From an uncultured Pseudomonadota bacterium (GTDB lineage Bacteria; SAR324; NAC60-12): a stretch of 5,424 bases of DNA. Location: the NCBI GenBank assembly GCA_913056375.1, contig CAJXNF010000223.1, forward strand, positions 1 to 5,424, written 5' to 3'. Both the position numbers and the translations under genes were made by a program. This document shows positions 1 through 5,424 of the stretch, in pieces. Within the stretch, counting starts at the first letter, position 1. Each line of letters begins with the position of its first letter. The notes beneath the pieces are model-generated. The model saw nothing but the letters and a program-made list of their open reading frames with translations, had not been told where the DNA came from and searched no databases.

Positions 1-2
1 GT

Positions 3-869
3 ATCCTGGTGCCCCCATCAGTAGTGTTGGTGCTCTATGCGATGATTGCCCGTCAGCCAGTCGGGCAACTCTGGTTGGCAGGGGTCATTCCAGGATTGAT
101 GATGGCGGCTCTGTTCATCGGTTACATTGCAATCCGCTGCAAAGCCAATCCCAAACTAGGACCGGCGCTCAGCAAGGAAGAACGCAACGTGGGGTGGCCT
201 GAAAAGTTACGATTGCTCAGAGCAGGACTGCTGCCACTAGTCATCTTTTTTGTGATGATGGTACCCTTTGTCAATGGCTGGACTTCTCTGGTAGAAAGCT
301 CGGCATTGGGCGCAGTAGCTGCCTTCATGGCAGCTGTGCTGAAAGGCCGGATGACCCGCAATGTCTTTGAGAACTCCGTACGGCAAACCCTTGGGGTCTC
401 CTGCATGTTCATGTGGATCATTCTCGCCGCACTGGCCTTCGGAGCAGTATTCGATGGATTAGGTGCTGTTAAGGCGATCGAGAACCTGTTTACTACCCAG
501 CTCAACCTCAGTCCCTGGATGATCCTGATCTTGATGCAGCTCAGCTTTCTGCTGATGGGAACCTTTCTCGACGACACTGCGATGCTGGTGATTGTGGCAC
601 CACTGTACGTGCCTCTTGTGGGTGCACTCGGATTTGACCTAGTCTGGTATGGAGTTCTCTACACGATCACCTGTCAGATCGCCTACATGACACCACCCTT
701 TGGTTATAACCTCTTTTTGATGCGCGCAATGGCTCCTCCGGAGATTGGCATTCGCGACATCTACAGTTCCATCACACCCTTCGTGCTCGTGATGGTTTTG
801 GCCCTTGCGCTGGTCATGGTATTCCCCGAGATCGCGCTGTGGCTTCCCAACTACATATATGAGAAGTGA
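3..869 (+). CDS. dctM: TRAP transporter large permease, DctM type (5'-truncated)
   Basis: This is the large membrane subunit of a tripartite ATP-independent periplasmic (TRAP) importer, which takes up a solute delivered by a periplasmic binding protein using a sodium or proton gradient. The frame is open at the left edge, so the GTG at base 9 is an internal Val. About 288 residues are present against a usual ~425-440, so roughly the first third is missing. Family marks, counting the codon at base 9 as residue 1: an early PPS turn (2-4); LAGVIPGL (23-30); the ESSALGA stretch (96-102), matching the family's TEAAAVGA-type motif; GTFLDDTAM (184-192) followed by a Pro-containing segment; MTPPFGYNLF (227-236); and a C-terminal helix ending in FPEIALWLP. 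About seven strongly hydrophobic segments can be seen. The binding protein follows 49 bp downstream. The small permease DctQ is not visible and would be expected further upstream. The family call is secure; the substrate cannot be read from this subunit. Confidence 0.95.
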   Translation: MLVPPSVVLVLYAMIARQPVGQLWLAGVIPGLMMAALFIGYIAIRCKANPKLGPALSKEERNVGWPEKLRLLRAGLLPLVIFFVMMVPFVNGWTSLVESSALGAVAAFMAAVLKGRMTRNVFENSVRQTLGVSCMFMWIILAALAFGAVFDGLGAVKAIENLFTTQLNLSPWMILILMQLSFLLMGTFLDDTAMLVIVAPLYVPLVGALGFDLVWYGVLYTITCQIAYMTPPFGYNLFLMRAMAPPEIGIRDIYSSITPFVLVMVLALALVMVFPEIALWLPNYIYEK

Positions 870-884
870 ACCCCAACTTCTCAT
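859..884 (+). promoter_or_regulatory. Intercistronic hairpin over the dctM stop codon
   Basis: ATGAGAAGT (859-867) and ACTTCTCAT (876-884) are perfect inverted repeats of 9 bp around an 8-nt loop. One further T-G wobble pair is possible outside the stem. The hairpin includes the first base of the dctM stop codon and lies 34 nt before the dctP start. No U-tract follows, so it is not a standard intrinsic terminator. A plausible role, inferred only, is transcript processing or 3'-end protection that lets the binding protein be made in excess over the permease. Confidence 0.45.
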
Positions 885-906
885 GGAGCAATCCAAACAG
901 CCAACC

Positions 907-913
907 AAGGAGA
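907..913 (+). promoter_or_regulatory. Strong ribosome binding site of the TRAP binding protein
   Basis: AAGGAGA lies 5 nt before the ATG at 919 and matches the anti-Shine-Dalgarno very well. It decides the start of this gene. The same frame is open back to an ATG at 805 inside dctM, but that start has no comparable site and would put 38 extra residues ahead of the export signal. It is also the clearest ribosome binding site in the window. Confidence 0.85.
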
Positions 914-918
914 ATTCT

Positions 919-1956
919 ATGAATTCGAGACGTTCGTTCCTTCGCAAAGCTGCACTAGGTGGCGCAGCCGTCGCTGCCGCACCAGCCATCATCACAGCCC
1001 AGGCCCCGATCAAGTGGCGTTTCCAAACCTACGCTGGTGCCGCCCTCGGTGAACATGTAACCAAACCAATCGTCGATTACATCAACACCGCTGCCAAGGG
1101 TGAGATGGAAGTCGAGCTGTACTATGCGGATCAAATTGTCCCCACCGGTGAACTCTTCCAGGCCTTGCAGCGTGGAACCATTGATGCTGTTCACTCAGAC
1201 GATGACTCAATGGCCTCTCCAACCCCACTGCAGAAGTTTGGTGGTTACTTCCCCTTGGCAACGAAGCATGCCCTGGATGTTCCAGTTCTATTTCATCAAT
1301 ACGGACTGGCCGACATTTGGCGCTCCGAATATGAGAAAGTGGGAGTAGCCTGGTTGTCTGCAGCGGGACAGGATCCCTGTAACTTCAATACCAAGAAAGA
1401 AGTCACCTCACTCGCTGACCTCGAAGGATTGAAGCTCTACACCTTCCCCACGGCTGGACGCTTCCTCTCTCAGTTTGGCGTCGTGCCGGTCTCCATTCCC
1501 TACGAGGACGCCGAAGTCGCTGTCCAGACTGGAGAGCTAGATGGAATGGCATGGTCCGGAATCACCGAAGACTACACCGTTGGTTGGGCTAATGTGACGG
1601 ATTACTTCCTGACCAACAACATCTCTGGTGCCTGGATTGGCTCTTTCTTCGTCAACCAGCGACAGTGGGCCAATCTGCCGGAGCACCTGAAAGCTGTGGT
1701 TATGTCCGCGATCGAAGCTGGTCACACCTACCGCAACCAGTGGTACTGGGGTGGAGAAGCTCGACTCCGTGCCAAGGGTGACAAGCTGAAACTGCGCTCG
1801 ATTCCACAGAGTGAGTGGAAAGCTGTGGAAGATGCTGCCAAGGTCTTCTGGAATGAAATCGCTGAAGAAGGCGAACTTCACGCCAAGATCGTCAAGATCT
1901 TCCGAGATTACAATGACGTGATCGGGCAGGCAGGGCCTCCTTACAACTTCGGTTGA
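919..1956 (+). CDS. dctP: TRAP transporter substrate-binding protein, DctP family, Tat-exported
   Basis: This is the periplasmic solute receptor (345 aa, typical for the family) that feeds the DctM permease encoded just upstream. The N-terminus carries a twin-arginine signal: SRRSFLRK at residues 3-10, an Ala/Gly-rich hydrophobic stretch (11-25), and a likely cleavage near residues 27-29. The protein is therefore probably exported folded. Family marks are the GELFQALQRGTIDA stretch (77-90), LADLEGLKLY (165-174), and VPVSIPYEDAEVAVQTGELDGM (189-210), the usual hinge and ligand-domain region. In most TRAP binding proteins the second of these reads GLK-x-R, whose Arg forms a salt bridge with the substrate carboxylate. 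Here that position is Tyr174, judged by eye. That would fit a substrate with no carboxylate, though Arg181 close by could substitute. The start is set by the AAGGAGA site. A 198-bp gap separates it from the ligase gene, so the transport and enzyme genes may be separate transcripts. Confidence 0.95.
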   Translation: MNSRRSFLRKAALGGAAVAAAPAIITAQAPIKWRFQTYAGAALGEHVTKPIVDYINTAAKGEMEVELYYADQIVPTGELFQALQRGTIDAVHSDDDSMASPTPLQKFGGYFPLATKHALDVPVLFHQYGLADIWRSEYEKVGVAWLSAAGQDPCNFNTKKEVTSLADLEGLKLYTFPTAGRFLSQFGVVPVSIPYEDAEVAVQTGELDGMAWSGITEDYTVGWANVTDYFLTNNISGAWIGSFFVNQRQWANLPEHLKAVVMSAIEAGHTYRNQWYWGGEARLRAKGDKLKLRSIPQSEWKAVEDAAKVFWNEIAEEGELHAKIVKIFRDYNDVIGQAGPPYNFG

Positions 1957-2039
1957 TTGGACCTTGCGGAAGGTGGTCGTGTTATAGAGCCTCGACGTTT
2001 CTGTCAGAGATCCAAAATACGCTGAACTGCCTTTCTCAA

Positions 2040-2060
2040 TGACTCGCTAGTGGCGGGTCA
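2040..2060 (+). terminator. Possible hairpin after dctP
   Basis: TGACTCGC (2040-2047) pairs with GCGGGTCA (2053-2060) over a 5-nt loop, giving 8 bp with one T-G wobble and a GC-rich core. It lies 83 nt after the dctP stop. The following bases are not T-rich, so intrinsic termination would be weak at best. It could instead mark a processed 3' end. Kept as a low-confidence call. Confidence 0.3.
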
Positions 2061-2087
2061 ACCCTATCACTACTCCTGAGTCGTATG

Positions 2088-2114
2088 CTGGGAATCAATT
2101 TAGTCGGTTCCCAG
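2088..2114 (+). promoter_or_regulatory. Inverted repeat upstream of the ligase gene
   Basis: CTGGGAA (2088-2094) and TTCCCAG (2108-2114) are perfect 7-bp inverted repeats. The stem can be lengthened by two inner pairs (one T-G wobble, one C-G), leaving a 9-nt loop. The repeat ends 40 nt before the ligase ATG and is followed by TTTCGACTTCTTC. It could be a terminator of the upstream transcript, an operator for a regulator of the enzyme operon, or a leader hairpin. The sequence alone does not decide between these. Confidence 0.35.
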
Positions 2115-2154
2115 TTTCGACTTCTTCTCCCTATCCTCTAGCCCAAGCCGAATC

Positions 2155-3519
2155 ATGGCCGGAAACCTGTCTTTCGAAGACCTCAAGTCCCTAGCGGCAG
2201 AAGGTTCCATCGACACGGTGTTGGTCTGTCTGGTGGACATGCAAGGCCGCCTGATGGGCAAGCGCTTTCACGTGCAGAACTTCCTCGACAGCGCCCACAA
2301 AGAAACCCACTGCTGCGACTACCTGTTGGCCACCGATCTCGAGATGGCCACCCCCGATGGCTACACATCTTCAAGCTGGATCACTGGCTATGGAGACTAC
2401 GTGATGCAGCCCGATCTGGATACCCTCCGGCTGGCTGCCTGGCTACCGGGAACAGCGCTGGTTCTGTGCGACATTCTTGATCATCACACGCACAAGCACG
2501 TTCCACATTCTCCTCGAGCGATGCTGCAGAAGCAGATCGAACGTCTCAAGAAATATGGACTGACCGCCAAAATGGCGACAGAGCTGGAGTTCTTCCTTTT
2601 TGAACAGGGCTTTGATCAATTGCGTAAGGCTAACTACCAGAACCTTGAGCCAATCAGCGGCTACAACGAAGACTATCACATCCTGCAGACCACCAAGGAA
2701 GAGAAGATCCTGCGTCCTCTGCGTAACCATCTCTTCGCCTCTGGCATTCCTGTGGAAAACACCAAGGGAGAAGCTGAGACTGGTCAAGAGGAGCTCAACA
2801 TCCGCTACAGCGATGCTCTGGAGTGTGCGGATCATCACACAATCGCCAAGAACGCCACCAAGGAAGTCGCCTGGCAACATGGACACGCCGCAAGCTTCCT
2901 GGCCAAGTGGAATCCAAAGCGATTGGGGAGTGCCACGCATATTCACCTCTCCCTCTGGAATGACGAAAAACCGGTTTTCTACGACCCGAAGGGCAATCAT
3001 GGGATGTCCAAGTTGATGGGCCACTACCTGGCTGGGCTTATCAAGTATGCCTCTGACTACACCTGGTTTCTGGCGCCCTATGTCAACAGCTACAAACGCT
3101 TCATGAAAGGCTCCTTTGCTCCAACGAAGACCGCCTGGTCGATCGATAACCGGACAGCCAGCTTTCGTCTCTGTGGCAGCGACACCAAGGCAATCCGAGT
3201 AGAATGCCGGATTGGTGGGGCTGATCTGAATCCCTATCTGGCAGAAGCGGCCTTGATGGCAGCAGGTCTCAAAGGTCTGGAAGATCAGCTTGAGTTGCCT
3301 CCTCCCACTACAGGAGATCTGTATCAGGACGAAAACGTCGGGGAACTGCCATCCACCCTGCGAGCCTCTACTGAAACTTTGCGCAACTCAAGAATGCTGC
3401 GCGATGCCATGGGCGATGCAGTCATTGATCACTACGTCCGCTGCGCGGAGTGGGAACAGGAAGAGTTTGACAAAGTGGTCACCGATTGGGAAATCAAACG
3501 TGGTTTTGAAAGGGCCTGA
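2155..3519 (+). CDS. Glutamine-synthetase-family ligase (probable glutamate-amine ligase)
   Basis: A 454-aa member of the glutamine synthetase superfamily, which uses ATP to form gamma-glutamyl phosphate and joins it to ammonia or an amine. The catalytic set looks intact: ELEFF (143-147) with metal ligands Glu143 and Glu145; Glu206 and Glu213 in GEAETGQEE; THIH (261-264) with the conserved His262; APYVNSYKRF (307-316) with Arg315; NRTASFR (332-338) with Arg333; and ECR (350-352) followed by the NPYLAEAALMAAGLKGL signature (359-375). The N-terminal beta-grasp domain covers roughly 15-110. The protein sits next to an aldehyde dehydrogenase and alcohol dehydrogenase rather than nitrogen-regulation genes. 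This favours an amine ligase akin to IpuC, PuuA or gamma-glutamyl-ethanolamide synthetase over a housekeeping GlnA; the acceptor amine is inferred. The ATG at 2155 is the first start after an in-frame TAG at 2101, but no clear ribosome binding site precedes it. The last codons nearly touch the next gene. Confidence 0.9.
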   Translation: MAGNLSFEDLKSLAAEGSIDTVLVCLVDMQGRLMGKRFHVQNFLDSAHKETHCCDYLLATDLEMATPDGYTSSSWITGYGDYVMQPDLDTLRLAAWLPGTALVLCDILDHHTHKHVPHSPRAMLQKQIERLKKYGLTAKMATELEFFLFEQGFDQLRKANYQNLEPISGYNEDYHILQTTKEEKILRPLRNHLFASGIPVENTKGEAETGQEELNIRYSDALECADHHTIAKNATKEVAWQHGHAASFLAKWNPKRLGSATHIHLSLWNDEKPVFYDPKGNHGMSKLMGHYLAGLIKYASDYTWFLAPYVNSYKRFMKGSFAPTKTAWSIDNRTASFRLCGSDTKAIRVECRIGGADLNPYLAEAALMAAGLKGLEDQLELPPPTTGDLYQDENVGELPSTLRASTETLRNSRMLRDAMGDAVIDHYVRCAEWEQEEFDKVVTDWEIKRGFERA

Positions 3520-3521
3520 GT

Positions 3522-4898
3522 ATGACCAAGATACTACAATGCGTCTCACCGATTGACGGATCGGTTTACCTCGAACGCGAAACACTAGCGCCTGGAGCTG
3601 CGTTTTCTGCTGTGGCTCGCGCCCGTGCAGCTCAGTCGGATTGGGCTGCTCGACCTCTGCAGGAGCGGGTTGATCTCTGTCTCAAGGCAGTGGCCGAGGT
3701 AGGTCAGACGGTGGATCGAATGGCCATCGAACTGGCCCATCAGATGGGGCGGCCGGTGCGCTACGGAGGGGAGTTTGGTGGCTTTGAAGAACGAGCCCTT
3801 TACATGGGCAAGATCGCAGCATCTTCGTTGGAATCTCTTGTCGTTGAGGAGAGTAGCAACTTTCGACGGCTGATTAAGCGGGAGCCTCACGGGGTGATCT
3901 TTGTTGTCGCTCCCTGGAATTATCCATACCTGATCGCCGTCAATGCGTTGGTTCCCGGGTTGATTGCGGGCAACGCTGTGATTCTCAAGCACGCCACACA
4001 GACCCTGCAGGTAGGTGAGCGTCTTGCTGAGGCCTTCCACAAGGTGGGAATTCCCGAAGATGTTTTCCAGAATGTTTACCTTGATCATGAAACCACCATT
4101 GAACTGATTCGCAATCGCCAGTTCGACTTCATCAACTTTACCGGTTCGGTTGGAGGCGGCAAGAAGATGGAGCAGGCTGCTGCGGGAACCTTCGTCCCAG
4201 TTGCCACGGAACTGGGTGGTAAGGATCCAGGCTATGTTCGTGCTGATGCCAACCTGGATGCGGCCGTTGATACGCTGATTGACGGAGCAATGTTCAACTC
4301 TGGCCAGTGCTGCTGCGGAATCGAACGCATCTATGTGCACGAGAGCTTGTTCGAGGCTTTTGTTGAAAAGTCCGTTGCTCTGGTCAAGAGCTACCGTCTG
4401 GGCAATCCTTTACTGAAAGAAACCACCCTCGGACCGATGGCCAACGTTCGCTTTGCCAAGGAAGTTCGCGAACAAGTGACCGAAGCCCTCCAGGAAGGAG
4501 CCACTGCCCACATCCCGACCTTTGCCGAAGATGATGGAGGAGCCTATGTCACTCCACAGATTCTGACGAACGTCAACCACCAGATGCGGGTCATGCGAGA
4601 CGAAACCTTTGGTCCTGTTGTCGGGATCATGTCCGTCAAGGATGACGATGAGGCGATTCAACTGATGAACGATAGTGATTTCGGACTAACGGCTTCCATC
4701 TGGACCCAGGACACTGACGCAGCTGAAGCCCTAGGCGCCCGCATTCAGACTGGAACCGTCTTCATGAATCGTTGCGACTACCTTGATCCTGGACTTTGCT
4801 GGACTGGCTGTAAGGACACCGGCCGTGGGGCCAGCTTATCTGTACTCGGTTATCAGGCGTTGACTCGTCCCAAATCCTATCACCTCAAACAGGCGTGA
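3522..4898 (+). CDS. NAD(P)-dependent aldehyde dehydrogenase
   Basis: A 458-aa cytoplasmic enzyme of the aldehyde dehydrogenase superfamily that oxidises an aldehyde to a carboxylic acid with NAD(P)+. It is slightly shorter than the usual 480-500 aa and resembles the short succinate-semialdehyde-dehydrogenase-like group. Visible motifs: PWNYP (131-135) with oxyanion-hole Asn133; Lys156 for cofactor binding; the FTGSVGGG loop (206-213); ELGGKDP (230-236) with general-base Glu230; GQCCCG (261-266) with catalytic Cys264; and ETFGPV (361-366) with cofactor-ribose Glu361. The tail KDTGRGASLSVLGY (431-444) then TRPKSYHL is typical of homologues found beside glutamine-synthetase-like genes. The ATG begins 2 nt after the ligase stop with AAAGGG at 3509-3514, so translation is probably coupled. 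A likely substrate is the aldehyde form of a gamma-glutamylated amino alcohol. That is inference from context; the family assignment is firm. Confidence 0.95.
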   Translation: MTKILQCVSPIDGSVYLERETLAPGAAFSAVARARAAQSDWAARPLQERVDLCLKAVAEVGQTVDRMAIELAHQMGRPVRYGGEFGGFEERALYMGKIAASSLESLVVEESSNFRRLIKREPHGVIFVVAPWNYPYLIAVNALVPGLIAGNAVILKHATQTLQVGERLAEAFHKVGIPEDVFQNVYLDHETTIELIRNRQFDFINFTGSVGGGKKMEQAAAGTFVPVATELGGKDPGYVRADANLDAAVDTLIDGAMFNSGQCCCGIERIYVHESLFEAFVEKSVALVKSYRLGNPLLKETTLGPMANVRFAKEVREQVTEALQEGATAHIPTFAEDDGGAYVTPQILTNVNHQMRVMRDETFGPVVGIMSVKDDDEAIQLMNDSDFGLTASIWTQDTDAAEALGARIQTGTVFMNRCDYLDPGLCWTGCKDTGRGASLSVLGYQALTRPKSYHLKQA

Positions 4899-4902
4899 CC
4901 CT

Positions 4903-5103
4903 ATGAAACTGGTTGGAAACTGGTCGTATCCGACCGCTATTCGCTTTGGAGCCGGACGAATTGCTGAAATTGCAGATGCCTGTGCTACTGCCAAGATCCA
5001 AAAACCGTTGCTGGTTACTGATCGCGGTCTGGCCAACTTCGACATCACCATCCAAACAATGATACGCCCTAGTGTGAAGTTGCCTTCGTGCAAGAAACCT
5101 TGA
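4903..5103 (+). pseudogene. Iron-containing alcohol dehydrogenase, truncated remnant
   Basis: The frame starts 4 nt after the aldehyde dehydrogenase stop, so it was the next gene of the operon. Residues 1-45 look like the normal N-terminus of a group III (iron-type) alcohol dehydrogenase: SYPTAIRFGAGRIAEI (8-23), then KPLLVTDRGLA (34-44), the beta strand and turn at the start of the NAD-binding domain. From about residue 46 (base ~5040) resemblance fades and the frame ends at residue 66, against a family length of about 380. The GGGS nucleotide-binding motif and the Asp/His metal ligands are absent, and I could not find them in the other forward frames downstream. The product can hardly be an active dehydrogenase. 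Base composition falls from about 51% GC (4901-5040) to about 42% (5101-5340), so the gene is interrupted by foreign DNA or a rearrangement rather than by a simple point frameshift. An assembly join is the main alternative. Confidence 0.8.
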
Positions 5104-5342
5104 ATGCATTACGACAGGTACCAAACGTCACTTCTGTTAAACATCTCAACGCTTCAGATCAAGATGAAGGGTTCAATCTGGACTCGATTCAGGACCTACT
5201 TGCAAACAGGAAAAAAGTCACCCTAATCGGTAAGAATGGTTGTGCTGTTTTCTTTGCTCAAAAATCAAACATCGTCCTTATCCGCTCCAAAGCTAACGTC
5301 AACTTAGGCGCCATCGACCTGATTCTTGATTCAATCAAATAA
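5073..5342 (+). CDS. Short AT-rich reading frame, unrecognised (possible gene fragment)
   Basis: An open frame runs from just after a TAG at 5070-5072 to a TAA at 5340-5342; the first usable start is GTG at 5088 (84 aa), with no good ribosome binding site. It overlaps the end of the broken dehydrogenase frame. The last 50 residues alternate hydrophobic strands and end in an ANVNLGAIDLILDSI segment. This recalls the close of Roadblock/LC7 (MglB-like) domains, but the resemblance is weak and I do not assign a function. Composition is about 42% GC with AAA/CAA/ATC-type codons, unlike the ~55% GC genes upstream. That suggests a different origin: the tail of a transferred or transposed gene joined to the dehydrogenase remnant. 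It may be a non-expressed fragment. Confidence 0.35.
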   Translation, partial: CEVAFVQETLNALRQVPNVTSVKHLNASDQDEGFNLDSIQDLLANRKKVTLIGKNGCAVFFAQKSNIVLIRSKANVNLGAIDLILDSIK

Positions 5343-5423
5343 CGGACCGAGTACCACGAGACCATGGGGTCCAACGTCAACGGCTTGTTTCTCCATGGCA
5401 TGACGAACGTGACGCAATTTTTC
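5331..5423 (-). CDS. Possible C-terminal end of a minus-strand gene (partial)
   Basis: Read on the minus strand from the right edge, one frame stays open for 30 codons and stops at the complement of 5331-5333. Its first part (EKLRHVRHAMEKQAVDV) looks protein-like, with a vague resemblance to the N-terminal domain of M24 peptidase/creatinase-type proteins. The similarity stops soon after, and 30 open codons are not unusual by chance. If real, it would be convergent with the AT-rich frame and overlap it by 12 bases. Composition here returns to roughly 50% GC. Treat as a hint only. Confidence 0.15.
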   Translation of the reverse strand, partial: EKLRHVRHAMEKQAVDVGPHGLVVLGPLFD

Positions 5424-5424
5424 G

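Larger units (their letters stand above)
1957..2154 (+). other. Non-coding gap between transport and enzyme genes
   Basis: This 198-bp stretch has no convincing reading frame. It is the only sizeable gap between intact genes in the window and must hold any 3' end of the transporter transcript and any promoter of the enzyme operon. I see two inverted repeats, listed separately, and a pyrimidine-rich run (about 2115-2139) just before the ligase start. No -35/-10 pair with proper spacing could be picked out with confidence. A TTGCGG at 1964 and a TATAGA at 1983 are only 13 nt apart, too close for a standard promoter. Confidence 0.6.

Noticed and set aside
805..918. N-terminal extension of the TRAP binding protein to the ATG at 805
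   Set aside because: It overlaps the dctM coding end in another frame, has no ribosome site, and would bury the Tat signal 38 residues inside. The ATG at 919 has an excellent AAGGAGA site.
1964..1988. TTGCGG / TATAGA promoter after dctP
   Set aside because: The spacing is only 13 nt, outside the 15-19 nt range of sigma-70 promoters.
2340..2415. Loss of the ammonium-binding Asp of glutamine synthetase as proof of an amine ligase
   Set aside because: The local sequence PDGYTSSSW differs from the usual DGSS loop, but Asp68-Gly69 can be aligned with it allowing one gap. The residue cannot be called missing by eye.
2443..3024. 193-codon minus-strand open frame
   Set aside because: It is antisense to the ligase gene and has no recognisable domain; it is a codon-bias shadow.
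3585..4340. 251-codon minus-strand open frame
   Set aside because: It lies wholly antisense to the aldehyde dehydrogenase, whose motifs are all intact, and its translation shows no family features.
5040..5342. Single frameshift in an otherwise complete alcohol dehydrogenase
   Set aside because: None of the forward frames after base 5040 shows the expected GGGS or metal-binding motifs, and GC content changes. Sequence is replaced, not just shifted.
5362..5398. Two CCATGG copies as a repeat pair
   Set aside because: These 6-bp palindromes occur by chance at this composition, and the flanking bases do not match.
1..5424. CRISPR array, tRNA, rRNA or insertion-sequence ends
   Set aside because: No regularly spaced repeats, cloverleaf-like segments, transposase reading frames or terminal inverted repeats were seen on reading through.

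Overview
The window is about 54% GC by rough hand count. It reads as the chromosome of a free-living, probably marine or aquatic, proteobacterium. The reasons are a TRAP-type sodium-coupled importer with a Tat-exported binding protein, and a catabolic gene set with close look-alikes in marine Alpha-, Gamma- and Deltaproteobacteria. The lineage is inferred from memory of similar proteins and is not certain. All convincing genes lie on the + strand.

Layout. (1) Bases 3-869: the C-terminal two thirds of a TRAP large permease (DctM), cut by the left edge. (2) Bases 859-884: a 9-bp perfect hairpin over the dctM stop codon. (3) Bases 919-1956: a DctP-type TRAP substrate-binding protein with a twin-arginine signal. 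(4) Bases 1957-2154: a 198-bp non-coding gap with two inverted repeats. (5) Bases 2155-3519: a glutamine-synthetase-family ligase. (6) Bases 3522-4898: an NAD(P)-dependent aldehyde dehydrogenase, starting 2 nt after the ligase. (7) Bases 4903-5103: the first ~45 codons of an iron-type alcohol dehydrogenase, which then loses homology and stops. (8) Bases 5073-5342: a short AT-rich reading frame (about 42% GC) of uncertain origin. (9) Bases 5343-5424: a normal-GC end with at most a weak hint of a minus-strand gene.

How the genes may work together. A glutamate-amine-ligase-like enzyme, an alcohol dehydrogenase and an aldehyde dehydrogenase in one tight operon suggest a gamma-glutamylation route for an amine or amino alcohol. 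The substrate would be imported by the TRAP system, capped with glutamate, oxidised from alcohol to aldehyde to acid, and the glutamate later released. The releasing hydrolase is not in view. The binding protein has Tyr where most TRAP binding proteins have the carboxylate-binding Arg, which fits a substrate without a carboxylate such as an amino alcohol. This model is inference. The abrupt end of the alcohol dehydrogenase at an AT-rich junction suggests the operon has been broken by an insertion, deletion or rearrangement, or that there is an assembly join.
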